This document shows, piece by piece, positions 1-10,068 of a stretch of 64,000 nucleotides of DNA. Under the pieces are notes generated by a model, which worked only from the letters and a program-made list of their open reading frames with translations, did no database searches and was not told the origin of the DNA. The position numbers and the translations under genes are program-made. Source of the DNA: Methylocystis heyeri (lineage in GTDB: Bacteria > Pseudomonadota > Alphaproteobacteria > Rhizobiales > Beijerinckiaceae); NCBI RefSeq assembly GCF_004802635.2, contig NZ_CP046053.1, positions 62,001 through 126,000 on the forward strand, written 5' to 3'. How positions within the stretch are numbered: the stretch's first letter is position 1; each line of letters starts with the position of its first letter.

Positions 1-287
1 CGATCCGCGCCGGCAAGAAGAACAGGGCGACCTTCGGCAACGGCGTCGTCGTCACCGTCGGCAAGGGCGACAAAAACGCCACCACCCGCTTCGGGCCCGG
101 GACGGACCTGGCGCCCGACGCCATCGAGGCGTTCATAAGCGCCGCGCGCACTGCCATCGGCGACGAGGCGGCAGAGGTCGAGTTCACCTTCGGCGAGTTC
201 AAGTTCGCCAGCGGCGCCGATCTCACGGAGTTCCTGCAAGAGACGTCCGAGCAGATCAAGGTCGATCCCGAAGAGGTGCAGCAGTGA
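1..287 (+). CDS. C-terminal end of a probable DUF499-family ATPase (5' end outside window)
   Basis: An open frame enters from the left edge in the third phase and ends at the TGA at 285-287, giving the last 94 residues of a larger protein. The tail is charged and ends ELSEWHERE in the DUF3780 start, since the stop overlaps the next GTG start (GTGA), which implies translational coupling. The visible residues (for example FTFGEFKFASGADLTEFL near the end) carry no catalytic motif. I assign the DUF499 family from context: DUF3780 and DUF1156 genes that follow are usually preceded by a large DUF499 P-loop ATPase in predicted defence clusters. The family call is therefore inference; the existence of a coding 3' end is well supported by frame, codon use and overlap. 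Confidence 0.6.
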   Translation, partial: IRAGKKNRATFGNGVVVTVGKGDKNATTRFGPGTDLAPDAIEAFISAARTAIGDEAAEVEFTFGEFKFASGADLTEFLQETSEQIKVDPEEVQQ

Positions 288-874
288 GTGAGAAGAAGAC
301 GATAGGCTTTGGCGTGCCCAATGAGATGGACCCCCATCACTTCACGGTGGAGATCCCCGCCGCGCGCACGGAGTCCGTCGTCATCACCGAGCACTTTGGA
401 TTGAGGAGCGGCACGAACGGCCTGCCGGATTCCGTCGTGCGCTGCCGCCTGCCGCGCGCCGCATGGGCCGCTATCGCCGAGGAGGCCAAGCGTGTCTTGA
501 ACGAGCGCCTCAAGGAAAAGAAGCTTTCGACGAGCCGGTGGTCGAGCGGGACCAACAAAGTCGAGCGGCTGCTGGGTCGGGAACTGTGCGTCTTGGCATG
601 GGGCGTCGAAGCCGCTGCGAAGGATCTCGTCCCCAACGCCGTCCGCAACTGGGTGGCCCTGCGTCCCGACGAGCGTTGGTGGCTGTTCTCCATGGCCGCG
701 GCGATGACCGGCGGCGAGGACGACGGCGACATCGGCTGGCGCAAGGCGATCAGGATCGCCCTGACGGAGAATCCGACCGGCGAGGAGGTCGCGGAGATTC
801 GAACCACCAAGGCGAAGGCCAAGACCAAAGCCAAGGATGATCGCCCGCAGCTTCCCCGGCTATTCGAAGATTGA
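284..874 (+). CDS. DUF3780-family protein of a defence cassette
   Basis: A 196-residue soluble protein with a GTG start that overlaps the upstream stop and a TGA that overlaps the region just before the methylase start. No catalytic motif, signal peptide or membrane segment is visible. The middle is rich in Trp (several W between residues 60 and 160), and the C-terminus is a Lys/Ala-rich stretch (KAKAKTKAK) that may bind nucleic acid. The size and the position between a DUF499-like end and a DUF1156 methylase match DUF3780 proteins, which I know only as companions of these genes. The molecular role is unknown; an adaptor or DNA-contacting subunit of the methylase/ATPase complex would fit. Family assignment rests on context plus recalled family style. 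Confidence 0.6.
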   Translation: MSEKKTIGFGVPNEMDPHHFTVEIPAARTESVVITEHFGLRSGTNGLPDSVVRCRLPRAAWAAIAEEAKRVLNERLKEKKLSTSRWSSGTNKVERLLGRELCVLAWGVEAAAKDLVPNAVRNWVALRPDERWWLFSMAAAMTGGEDDGDIGWRKAIRIALTENPTGEEVAEIRTTKAKAKTKAKDDRPQLPRLFED

Positions 875-885
875 TTGGAAAAGGA

Positions 886-3864
886 ATGGACGCAGTGGTC
901 TCCAAGTCGCCGGTGACGCCGTTTTCGCTGAAGGATGCGCCTTCGTTGATCGAGCGCGTGTGGCCGGCGCAGAAGATTTCGGTCGAGGCACAGAAGGAGC
1001 GGAAGGCCGTCAAGGGACAAACGCTCACCGGGCTCGGCTCCTATTGGAAGGGCCGCAAGCCACTGATCCTCGTTCGAGCATGCGTGCTTGGTGCGCTCTT
1101 GCCCTCCACCGGCAACGACGAAGAAGATCTTGCAGTCTTCGAGGCGCTGTGCGGCCTGAGCGACGATCAAGTCAGGGAACGATTCAAGCTCTCACTGACA
1201 ATTGATGAGATCAAAGCTTTTGCGACACCAGAACAGCTATCCGCGTTATTTGAACAAAATGACAATCAGCTAGCTAAATTCCGAAAGATGACTAGGAAAG
1301 AGCGGAACGATCTGATGAGCGCGGTCATCGCGCGTATGCCATATCAGGCGCGGGTCGAAAGACTGCTTCGCCCGGAAGAGGTTGATGAGGAAACTCTCAC
1401 CTCCGAACAACTTCCATGGGTTAATGAGCATCTCGGGACGAACGCGAATAGTCTCTCGGAGTTGATTGAGCAGATCGGGATTATGCGCTTTGGAGCCCGT
1501 CCCCGTATCGGTGACGTGTTTTGCGGTGGCGGATCGATACCATTCGAGGCCGCGAGGCTTGGCTGCGATGCCTATGCGTCGGATCTCAATCCAATTGCCT
1601 GCATGCTGACGTGGGGTGCGCTCAACGTTATCGGGGCGCCCTCAAAGCGCAGGAAGGCGCTCGAAATCGCCGAAAAGAGTCTTCTCGTCTCGATCGACGA
1701 GGAAATCACGGCGCTCGGCATCGAGCATGACTCGAAGGGAAATCGCGCTAAGGCATATTTGTATTGCCTGGAAACTCGATGCCCTCAAACGGGTTGGATG
1801 GTGCCGATGTCACCATCGTGGGTCATTTCGAGGTCAAAGAAAGTGATCGCTGTCCTGATCCCCGATCAGGCGAACAAGCGATATGAGATCGAGGTAAGGA
1901 CGGCTCAGGACGCAGCGGAATTCGAATCTGCTCTAAAAGGGACGATCCAAGGCGGTCGGCTTGTCCACGAAGTTGGTGGAGAGGTGTTTGCTACGCCAGT
2001 AAAGTCTTTGCGCGGCGATCGCAAGGGTTCCAACGGGGAAACAGTCACGAATATCCGCCCTTGGGAGAAAGGTGATTTTGCGCCACGTCCGAGCGACCTT
2101 TTTCAGGAGCGACTTTACGCCATTCAGTGGATCACAAAAGAAACCTTGCGTAAGCCGCGTCAGACGACGTTTTTCACGTCCGTCAGACCTGAGGACGAAG
2201 CTCGAGAGCATAAAGTTCATGAATTCGTTGAGGCGAATCTCACTTCTTGGCAAGCACAAGGTCTTGTGCCTGACATGAGTATCTCGCCCGGCGAAAAGAC
2301 GAGCGAAATGATTCGCACCCGCGGCTGGACCCGTTGGCATCATGCCTTTACCCCACGCGATTACATCATCATCGCTTCGTTGCTGAAGAATAATCATGAG
2401 GCGGAAATCGGCGTCCTCATTCCCTCTCTGCTTAATCATGCGAGCAAGCTGTGCCAATGGGCCACAACTAATGCTCCGCTTGATGCCGATGGCAAGCAAG
2501 CCGGAGGCGCAAGAGACCTGCCGAACCACGTCTTCTATAATCAGGCCTTCAACACGTTTTGGAATTACGCGTCGCGCGCTTCAAATTTCTTGTTGCGCGA
2601 TATTGTCGTGACCAAGGAGGTTCCAACCGCGACGATCCGCGGACAGGGACAGGTATCCAACACTTCCGCGCTCGCGCTCGCAGATCGGTCGGATATTTTC
2701 ATCACCGATCCGCCTTACGCTGATGCCGTTCATTACCATGAAATTTCGGAGTTCTTCATCGCATGGCTTCGGAAACGCCCTCCAGAGCCATTCAAGCATT
2801 GGACTTGGGATTCCCGCCGCCCTCTCGCAATCAAGGGCGACGGCGAGGACTTCCGCAAAGGCATGGTCGACGCCTACAAGGCGATGGCTGACCACATGCC
2901 CGACAATGGCCTCCAGATCGTCATGTTCACCCATCAGGACGCCGGTGTCTGGGGTGACATGGCGCAGATCTTCTGGGGCGCCGGCCTGCGGGTCATGGCG
3001 GCGTGGTACATCGCGACGGAGACCACGTCCGAACTCAAGAAGGGCGGATACGTCCAAGGGACGGTCATTCTCGTCCTCCGCAAGCGCAAGGATGGAGAGC
3101 ACGGCTATAAGGACGAAGTCGTCCAAGAGGTGAAGGTCGAGGTCGCCGACCAGATCGACACCATGGCCGGGCTAAACCAGAGCCTCAAGGGCCACGGGCG
3201 CATCGAGAACCTTTTCGAGGACGCCGACCTCCAGATGGCCGGCTACGCGGCGGCGCTGCGCGTCCTGACGAAATACACGACCATCGACGGCGTCGACATG
3301 ACCAAGGAGGCGCTGCGCCCGCGGGTGAAGGGCGAGCGCGGACTCGTTGCCGAGATCATCGAGTTCGCGGTGCAGGTCGCCAACGAGCATATGGTCCCCG
3401 AGGGAATGTCGCCGAAGGTATGGGGGCAACTGACTGGCTCCGAGCGTTTCTTCTTCAAGATGATGGATGTGGAAGAGGCGGGCGCCAAGAAGCTCGACAA
3501 CTACCAGAACTTCTCCCGAGCCTTCCGTGTCCCCAAATACGACGACCTGATGGGTTCGACGGTGCCGAACGAGGCGCGCTTGAAGTCGGCAAAGGAATTC
3601 AAGAAGGCCGGCTTCGAGGGGACCGAGTTCGGCTCCTCGAAGTCCCGCGCCATGTTGTTCGCCATCTACGAAATTCAAAACGATGTCGACAGCGACGACG
3701 TGCTTTCGCACCTGCACGACCTGATCCCCGACTATTTCAACGTCCGCGACGACCTGATCTCGCTCGCCGACTATATCGCCAAGAAGCGCGCCAACCTCGA
3801 TGAGGCGGAAGCCCGGGCCGCCGCTATCCTCCATGGATTGATTCGCAACGAACGCTTCGGGTGA
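886..3864 (+). CDS. DUF1156-domain adenine-specific DNA methyltransferase (BREX type 3 / DISARM-like style)
   Basis: A large DNA N6-adenine methylase of about 992 residues. The SAM-binding motif I is seen as GDVFCGGGSIPFEAARLG near residue 209, and the catalytic motif IV DPPY (ITDPPYADAVHYHE) near residue 608, so the two motifs are separated by a long target-recognition insert, as in DUF1156 proteins. The N-terminal part resembles the DUF1156 opening of these enzymes. I chose the ATG at 886 because GGA at 877-879 is well placed as a ribosome site; an in-frame TTG at 871 is possible. The helicase start follows after 4 bp. In type 3 BREX a DUF1156 methylase (PglXI) marks host DNA; here it probably gives the self/non-self mark of this cassette. 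Confidence 0.85.
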   Translation: MDAVVSKSPVTPFSLKDAPSLIERVWPAQKISVEAQKERKAVKGQTLTGLGSYWKGRKPLILVRACVLGALLPSTGNDEEDLAVFEALCGLSDDQVRERFKLSLTIDEIKAFATPEQLSALFEQNDNQLAKFRKMTRKERNDLMSAVIARMPYQARVERLLRPEEVDEETLTSEQLPWVNEHLGTNANSLSELIEQIGIMRFGARPRIGDVFCGGGSIPFEAARLGCDAYASDLNPIACMLTWGALNVIGAPSKRRKALEIAEKSLLVSIDEEITALGIEHDSKGNRAKAYLYCLETRCPQTGWMVPMSPSWVISRSKKVIAVLIPDQANKRYEIEVRTAQDAAEFESALKGTIQGGRLVHEVGGEVFATPVKSLRGDRKGSNGETVTNIRPWEKGDFAPRPSDLFQERLYAIQWITKETLRKPRQTTFFTSVRPEDEAREHKVHEFVEANLTSWQAQGLVPDMSISPGEKTSEMIRTRGWTRWHHAFTPRDYIIIASLLKNNHEAEIGVLIPSLLNHASKLCQWATTNAPLDADGKQAGGARDLPNHVFYNQAFNTFWNYASRASNFLLRDIVVTKEVPTATIRGQGQVSNTSALALADRSDIFITDPPYADAVHYHEISEFFIAWLRKRPPEPFKHWTWDSRRPLAIKGDGEDFRKGMVDAYKAMADHMPDNGLQIVMFTHQDAGVWGDMAQIFWGAGLRVMAAWYIATETTSELKKGGYVQGTVILVLRKRKDGEHGYKDEVVQEVKVEVADQIDTMAGLNQSLKGHGRIENLFEDADLQMAGYAAALRVLTKYTTIDGVDMTKEALRPRVKGERGLVAEIIEFAVQVANEHMVPEGMSPKVWGQLTGSERFFFKMMDVEEAGAKKLDNYQNFSRAFRVPKYDDLMGSTVPNEARLKSAKEFKKAGFEGTEFGSSKSRAMLFAIYEIQNDVDSDDVLSHLHDLIPDYFNVRDDLISLADYIAKKRANLDEAEARAAAILHGLIRNERFG

Positions 3865-3868
3865 CGGA

Positions 3869-6637
3869 ATGGATGCGAAGGCCGGCGGCAACCGCGTGAC
3901 GGAAATCGTCGGAGGAGGACGGCTCGACCGCTTCTCCTCTCGCCAAGGGCGGCTGTCGCATGTCTATCTGAAGGACCGGCTCCAAGGCGCGTCCGAATAC
4001 AATCGCATCGCCGGCTATTTCCGCTCCTCGATCTTCGACCTCGTCAACGAGGAGATCGAGTCGATCGGCAAGGTGCGGGTTATCTGCAACGCCGACCTCG
4101 ACCCCCAGGACATCAACGCCGCCAAGCAGGCCCGCGAACAGCTCCTCAAGGAACGCTGGAACGAGGTCGATGACTCCGTCGAGAGTTTCCTGCGGCGCCC
4201 GCGCTACCAGCGTCTGTATGAGATCCTGAGGAAGGGCAACGTCGAGATCCGCGTCGTCTCCCGCGCCGACGCGCCGTTCCTCCATGGCAAGGCCGGCGTC
4301 ATTCGCCGCCCCGACGGATCGTCCACAGCCTTCATGGGCAGCCTGAACGAAACCCGCGAGGGGTGGAGCGAGAATTACGAACTCGTCTGGGAAGACTCGT
4401 CCGCCGACGGCGTCGCATGGGTCGAGGACGAATTCGAGCATCTTTGGGCGCTCGGCAAGCCACTTCCCGACGCCATCATCGACGAGATTGGGCGCAGCGC
4501 GCACCGCGTCGAAGTCCAACTGGAGGAGCTTGAGGCGCAGGATGTGGCGCCAGCCGCCCTGGTGGAAAGCAACCTCTATCGCGGCGGCGAACAACTGATG
4601 CCGTGGCAGCGGGCCTTTGTCGGGTTGTTCCTACATCACCGCGCGGTCTACAAGAAGGTGCGGCTTCTGCTCGCGGACGAGGTCGGCGTCGGCAAGACTC
4701 TCTCCCTCGCCGGCAGCGCGCTGGTGTCCGCGCTGATGGGCGACGGCCCCGTGCTGATCCTCTGCCCGGCCACCCTGACGACCCAGTGGCAGATGGAGCT
4801 GAAGGACAAGCTCAACATCCCTTCGGCGGTCTGGCTGTCCAGCCAAAAGGCGTGGCAACTCGACCCCGATGAACTGCCCTTGCCGTCGGTCGGTGCCGAG
4901 GGGATCACGAAATGCCCCCGGCAGATCGCCATCGTTTCCACCGGCCTCATCGTCCACATGACGGAGGAGCGCAAGCTTCTCAAGTCGAAAAAATTCGGCC
5001 TGCTGATTTTGGACGAGGCCCATCGCGCGCGCGGCGCCAAGTCGAAGAGCGCGGACGAACGCAAAGCCAACAATCTTCTGCAATTCATGATGGACGCGGC
5101 GGCGCGCGCCGAGCACGTCCTGCTCGGCACTGCGACCCCCATCCAGACCGACGTGGCCGACCTTTGGGACCTGATGAAAGTCCTCAGCCAAGGCGTCGAT
5201 TTCGTCCTTGGCGACGCGTGGAGCCAATGGCGCGACCTGGAGAAGGCCATCCCGATGATCACGGGCGAGGTCGACGTCACCGGCGACCGCGAGGCATGGG
5301 AATGGTTCCGCAACCCGATGCCGCCGGCCAAGGAGGCCGACGTGATCTTCGGCCATGTACGGAACGCCATCGGACTCGCCGACGACAAGTTCATCACCGA
5401 CCTGCCTTACGGCCAGATCCCCGACGACGACGATTTCGTCCGTCCCCAGTTCGAGGACGATGTCCTTTCGCGGTCAAATGGCTTGACCTTCTTCCAGCGG
5501 AACAACCCGATCGTCCGCCACGTCGTGCTGCGCCGGCGCGCGACGTTGGAGGATGCCGGGCTGATCCCCAAGATCCCCGTCGATATCCACCCGCGGCAAG
5601 ATTCGGCGCCGCCGATGTTCGACGGGCTGGGATTGCGGACCTCGGTGACGTTCGATGTCGCCTATGAGGCGGCCGAGAAATTCACCAAGGCGTTCGGCAA
5701 GCGCCAGAAGGCCGCCGGCTTCCTGAAGGGACTTCTGCGTCAGCGCATATGCTCGAGCGTCGCCTCGGGGCTGGCGACGGCGAAGAAGCTTCTTGAAGGT
5801 CGCCCGATCGACGACGAGGAGTTCCAACTGAACCTCGGCGACGAGAAGCTGGATATCGTCGGCGAGGAGCGCCTGCATCTACAGACGATCATCGATAGCC
5901 TCGAAAGGGACTCGAGCGACCCGAAGCTCGACGCCGTCCTGTTCTATCTCCTCGACCGGCGCTGGTTGGAAATGGGGTGCATCGTCTTCAGCCAGTATTA
6001 CGACACGGTGCATTGGATCGGGGAACGGCTGACCGCGCGCCTGCCGGGCGAGACGGTCGCGGTCTACGCCGGCGCCGGGAAGTCCGCGTTGTTCATCAAT
6101 GGTGAACGGAAAAGCGTCGAGCGCGAGATGATCAAGAGGGCCGTCAAGGAAAAGACCATCAGGCTCGTCGTCGCGACCGACGCCGCCTGCGAGGGGCTGA
6201 ACCTCCAAACCCTCGGCACGCTGATCGACGTCGACCTCCCTTGGAACCCGTCGCGGTTGGAGCAGCGCATCGGGCGCATCAAGCGGTTCGGGCAGCGGCG
6301 CGAGAAGGTCGACATGGCCAACCTCGTCTACCACGGCACGATCGACGAGAAGGTCTACGAAACGCTCTCGGCCCGCATGCAGGACCGCTACAACATATTC
6401 GGTACGCTTCCCGACGTGATCGAGGACGACTGGATCGAGGACATCGAGACCCTTGCCGAGAGACTGCGCGAATTCACGACGAAAAAGAAGCAGGCCAACG
6501 CCTTCGACCTCAGATATGCGGCGGGCGTGACGGAGGACGAGCATCGCTGGGAGCTTTGCGAGCGCGTCTTGGCTCGGACTGACGTCACAAAGCGGCTGTC
6601 GCGGGGATGGGGAGAGCGGGACCGCGACGTGGCGTGA
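3869..6637 (+). CDS. PLD-like nuclease domain fused to SNF2-type helicase
   Basis: A 922-residue protein with two parts. The N-terminal third has a phospholipase-D-type nuclease signature: HGKAG near residue 138 followed by GSLNETREGW near 156 (HxK plus GSxN). The rest is an SF2/SNF2 ATPase: Walker A DEVGVGKT near 270, DEAH box (LDEAHRARG) near 382, and the C-terminal helicase motifs ATDAACEGLNLQ and EQRIGRIKRFGQ near 770-800. One HKD half-site is visible, so nuclease activity would need a dimer, as in other single-HKD proteins. It starts 4 bp after the methylase and is surely in the same operon. DISARM and BREX both carry SNF2-like helicases, and this one probably translocates on and cuts unmodified DNA. 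Function is inferred from motifs and neighbours. Confidence 0.85.
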   Translation: MDAKAGGNRVTEIVGGGRLDRFSSRQGRLSHVYLKDRLQGASEYNRIAGYFRSSIFDLVNEEIESIGKVRVICNADLDPQDINAAKQAREQLLKERWNEVDDSVESFLRRPRYQRLYEILRKGNVEIRVVSRADAPFLHGKAGVIRRPDGSSTAFMGSLNETREGWSENYELVWEDSSADGVAWVEDEFEHLWALGKPLPDAIIDEIGRSAHRVEVQLEELEAQDVAPAALVESNLYRGGEQLMPWQRAFVGLFLHHRAVYKKVRLLLADEVGVGKTLSLAGSALVSALMGDGPVLILCPATLTTQWQMELKDKLNIPSAVWLSSQKAWQLDPDELPLPSVGAEGITKCPRQIAIVSTGLIVHMTEERKLLKSKKFGLLILDEAHRARGAKSKSADERKANNLLQFMMDAAARAEHVLLGTATPIQTDVADLWDLMKVLSQGVDFVLGDAWSQWRDLEKAIPMITGEVDVTGDREAWEWFRNPMPPAKEADVIFGHVRNAIGLADDKFITDLPYGQIPDDDDFVRPQFEDDVLSRSNGLTFFQRNNPIVRHVVLRRRATLEDAGLIPKIPVDIHPRQDSAPPMFDGLGLRTSVTFDVAYEAAEKFTKAFGKRQKAAGFLKGLLRQRICSSVASGLATAKKLLEGRPIDDEEFQLNLGDEKLDIVGEERLHLQTIIDSLERDSSDPKLDAVLFYLLDRRWLEMGCIVFSQYYDTVHWIGERLTARLPGETVAVYAGAGKSALFINGERKSVEREMIKRAVKEKTIRLVVATDAACEGLNLQTLGTLIDVDLPWNPSRLEQRIGRIKRFGQRREKVDMANLVYHGTIDEKVYETLSARMQDRYNIFGTLPDVIEDDWIEDIETLAERLREFTTKKKQANAFDLRYAAGVTEDEHRWELCERVLARTDVTKRLSRGWGERDRDVA

Positions 6638-6665
6638 TATTCAGCCAATAGGAGAAAACACTTCA

Positions 6666-8503
6666 ATGCAGCCCTCATACTATGAATTGTTGCGAATCTT
6701 CGGTTCCGAGACGCGGCATACTGTACCGCTCTTCCAGAGGCCTTATGTCTGGATTGAAGCCGACAACTGGGAGCCTCTATGGGACGATATCTCGGACCTT
6801 GCGGATCGCGTGGTGGCGACAAAGGACGCGAAGCAGGTTCGAGGCCATTTTCTTGGTACAGTGGTCTTGGAGCAGCTCCCCCACAAGACCGGCAGCATCG
6901 CCGTGCGGGAGATTATCGACGGCCAGCAGAGGCTAACGACCCTTCAAATCGTGCTCCGTGCAATCCAGCACGCGTTTGACCAACGGATGCGGGCCGCTAT
7001 GGCGGCTGGGGACGACGACGGATCAAAAGCGGCCAAGGTTGCGTCCCGTCAGGTCGCATCATTGACCGCGAATTCAGCCTACGCGGAAGACGAGGAGAAG
7101 TACAAGGTTTGGCCGACCAACGAGGATCGGGCCCCCTTCCGGCACGTCATGGATGCGGCTGAACCAAGCGAGATCCCTGTTGACGCTTCTTTGGCAAGGC
7201 GAGCGCGTGGCTTGACGACGGAGAGGTCGTGGAGCGTGTTCCGGCGCTGGCTGGCGCCTTGAAGGATCACTTGCGATTGATCGTCCTTGATCTAGAGGAT
7301 CGAGATGAGCCTCAGGCGATCTTCGAAACCTTGAATGCTCATGGAACGCCCCTCCTTCCAGCGGATCTGATCAAAAACTGGCTGCTGTGGGAGGCTTCGG
7401 GGCAAACGCATCCCTTGGACCGGCTTTACAACGAGTACTGGCTTTCTTTCGATCGCGACCATGAATATTGGCGCAAGGAGGTCGGAACCGGCCATGCCGC
7501 CCGCGCACGCATCGATACGTTCCTTCAGAACTGGCTGTCCCGCCGTTGCCGAGAGATTGTCCCGGTCAAGCACCTCTATGATCGCTTCGTGAAACGCACC
7601 GAGGCAGAAGTCGCGGCGCAGGGCAAAGGAGGGCAGTGCGACGTCCCCGCGATCATGGCCGATATAGACGTCAATGCCCGACGTTTCCGCGCGATCACCC
7701 ACCCACAGGGTAACACCCGTTTTGATGTCACTCTCAGGCGCTTGGCCACCATGGGCTTGGTGGTCTTCCACCCATTCCTCTTGGGGGTGATGGGGAGGGG
7801 AGCGTCGGACCAGTCTGACCGGGATGAGGTGGGTGCGACATTGGAGAGCTATCTCGTCCGCCGCATGGTCTGCAATTCGGATACTCGCGGATACGGGAAC
7901 CTTTGCATGACGCTTTTGGAGACGCTCGACGGTGTCGCTGAGGGCCCGGTGGCGGGGACCATCCGAGCAGTGCTCTCCCATGCGGGCAGCAAGACCATCA
8001 AATGGCCCGACGATGAAGCGTTCGGGAGAGACTGGCATCGGCGGCCCTTCTACGGGAACATTCGCAGGGAGCGCGTCGCCATGATCTTGCAGGCGATCGA
8101 GGAGCATTATCATCGCGCCAATGGGAAGGCAGAGCCGATCATCCAGTTCGATTTCGAAAAGCTTCAGATCGAACACATCTTGCCGCAGACATGGCAGAAA
8201 AACTGGCCGGTCGAGACGGATGAGGCGATACGTCTTCGCGACAGCAAGGTGAACGCGATCGGCAACCTGACTTTGGTCAGCGACAAGCTGAACCCCACGC
8301 TGTCAAATGCTCCTTGGTTGGACCCCGTTCCCGGGAAGAGCGGCAAGCGCTCAGCCTTGAATGATCACAGCATGCTCAGGCTCAACGCCAAGTTGGTAGC
8401 AGCCCATCCCGATCACTGGGACGAAGCATGCATCGATGCTCGCGGGGAAGCCTTGTTGAAGGTCGCGTGCGAGATTTGGCCTCCTCCAGACGGGACATCG
8501 TGA
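6666..8503 (+). pseudogene. DUF262/DUF1524 (GmrSD-like) gene broken by a frameshift near 7180
   Basis: Two overlapping frames together make one DUF262 plus DUF1524 protein. The first (6666-7262) begins after AGGAG at 6651-6655 and shows the DUF262 core IDGQQRLTTLQI; the second continues with RFFGKASAWLDDGE from about 7184 and contains LNAHGTPL, the DUF1524 HNH-type motif IEHILPQTW and NAIGNLTLV. The native-looking sequence moves from frame 1 to frame 3 near 7180-7187, and the join looks short of about ten residues, suggesting a small deletion rather than one missing base. Intact relatives are GmrSD-type, nucleotide-dependent restriction enzymes that attack modified DNA. Here the reading frame is lost between the NTPase-like and nuclease domains, so the gene is probably inactive unless the break is a sequencing error. 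Confidence 0.75.
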
Positions 8504-8553
8504 GGACGAGACATAGGCGTCCAAGATGGGCAGTCACCTTGGCGAGAAGGTAA

Positions 8554-10068
8554 TCACTCGACCTTAGGGCTGATAGCCGGCGACTTCGCTCCAGCATCAG
8601 GTGCGCCTTTGGCGCCTTTCGGCGCCTCCTGCGGTGATTGCGTGTCAAGCGTTCCGGCGCGAGTGGCCTTAGAGTTCGGCCACCACGCTGAAGCTAGCTC
8701 GGACTCCCAGATCGCGACGCCGAACAAGGCAAGGACAATCACGGACACGGCGAGGGTCGTCCTGTTTTTCGTTCGATCGTAGGCCGCGGTCGCGTCCCGT
8801 ATCGGTTTCTCCGCTAGAGCCGCGTAATCGGCCTTGTCCAGATAGCCATAAAGCTTGTCCCGCCAAGCCGTGCGCGTGTCCTCGATCACCTGCAAGAAGT
8901 CACGGTTGGTCTTCAACGCGACCCAGTAAGAAGCCCAGATGTAGATCGCCGTCAGGGCGAAGACGACCGAGAAGCCTGCCTTGGCTCCCGCGATTTTCGT
9001 CGGGTCCAAACCGAAGCGGATGGCGGTGACCCCGAGCGCAATAGCGATGTCGCGCCATACGTTCGCTGAAAGATCCCTCGTCTGTTGCATCAGCTTTTGA
9101 ATTTCGTCGCCAAGGGTCTTCCGCAGATCCGACAGCGACTTCAACGTCTCCTTGCTGCCGGTCTTGAGATGCGCCCTATAGGCGAGCTTGGCGGCGTCCA
9201 AGGACGGGAGAAGGCGAGCCCATACCCCGTCGAGATAGGGACGATCGTCGCGCCACTCACGTCCGAGTTCGTTCGTGAAAAGTGTATGACGAACTTCGAT
9301 ATCGGCACCTTCGAGGAAGACCCAACGCGCACAAGCTTGCAAAGCGACGAACTCGTCGTCGCTCACGTTACGTTCTTGCCCGTAGGCCAATCGCCGCGAC
9401 GGGGTGCTCGCCAGAACGCATTGCGGGGTGTCGCCATCCATGAAGATTTCATTGGTAAGGCTTCGGCACAACGCGATTGACGCGGCTTCTTTCCACTCGT
9501 TTCGGAATTGCGATGACGATGGGGCACCGTCCTTTTCCAGCCATGGCTCGATTTCGGACGGCGCCATGAAGTTCGGCGCCAAGCACTTCACGAACCGACG
9601 AGGACTGCCTTCAATTCTCGGCGAACGGATCGGGGCCGACGTGGGACCGTCCGCCCATGTTTCGAAGGATATCGCTTCGGATGCGAACGGCCCTTCGAGC
9701 CCGGCGATACGCACTACGGAAACGCCGGCCAACGAGGTGGGGGTCTTCAACAAAGTGCGGAGTTGCTCGATGGCGAGAAGATGGACTGCGCCGTCATGGA
9801 CGGGAAGCTTGATGAGGAAACGCAGCCGTTGGCCTACCGCATCGGTAAGTTGCCCGAGCGGGATCGCCCTGTCGTCCTCATCGAGGCATGTTATGTCGAT
9901 GTCGCCCTCCTGCGCGCAGACGCTCATCGCCTTGCGCCAATGCGACAGGCGAGTTTCGTCGAACATTCCGCCGACGTCGAGGTTTCCACCGGCGACGTTG
10001 ATGAAGAACCCATCAACGCCCCCCGCGGCCTCAACGGCGGCGGCGACTATCGTCTGGCTCTGCGTCAT
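8554..10068 (-). CDS. Membrane protein of unknown family paired with NA37 protein
   Basis: A 504-residue protein that I do not recognise. The first 300 residues are soluble in character; residues about 340-365 and 372-398 form two hydrophobic helices (one contains VVFALTAIYIWASYW), and a third hydrophobic segment (TLAVSVIVLALFGVAIWE) lies near 450, followed by a low-complexity Pro/Lys/Ala tail. The ATG at 10068 lies inside the 3' end of the upstream NA37-type gene (38-bp overlap), so the two are translationally coupled and likely work together. A soluble sensor domain followed by membrane helices is a common layout for abortive-infection effectors, but no catalytic motif supports that here. 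It ends 51 bp from the DUF262 remnant on the other strand. Confidence 0.7.
   Translation of the reverse strand: MTQSQTIVAAAVEAAGGVDGFFINVAGGNLDVGGMFDETRLSHWRKAMSVCAQEGDIDITCLDEDDRAIPLGQLTDAVGQRLRFLIKLPVHDGAVHLLAIEQLRTLLKTPTSLAGVSVVRIAGLEGPFASEAISFETWADGPTSAPIRSPRIEGSPRRFVKCLAPNFMAPSEIEPWLEKDGAPSSSQFRNEWKEAASIALCRSLTNEIFMDGDTPQCVLASTPSRRLAYGQERNVSDDEFVALQACARWVFLEGADIEVRHTLFTNELGREWRDDRPYLDGVWARLLPSLDAAKLAYRAHLKTGSKETLKSLSDLRKTLGDEIQKLMQQTRDLSANVWRDIAIALGVTAIRFGLDPTKIAGAKAGFSVVFALTAIYIWASYWVALKTNRDFLQVIEDTRTAWRDKLYGYLDKADYAALAEKPIRDATAAYDRTKNRTTLAVSVIVLALFGVAIWESELASAWWPNSKATRAGTLDTQSPQEAPKGAKGAPDAGAKSPAISPKVE

Noticed and set aside
871-8503. Canonical DISARM or BREX
   Set aside because: DrmA, DrmB, PglZ, BrxA and BrxL were not seen; only methylase, helicase and DUF genes are visible.
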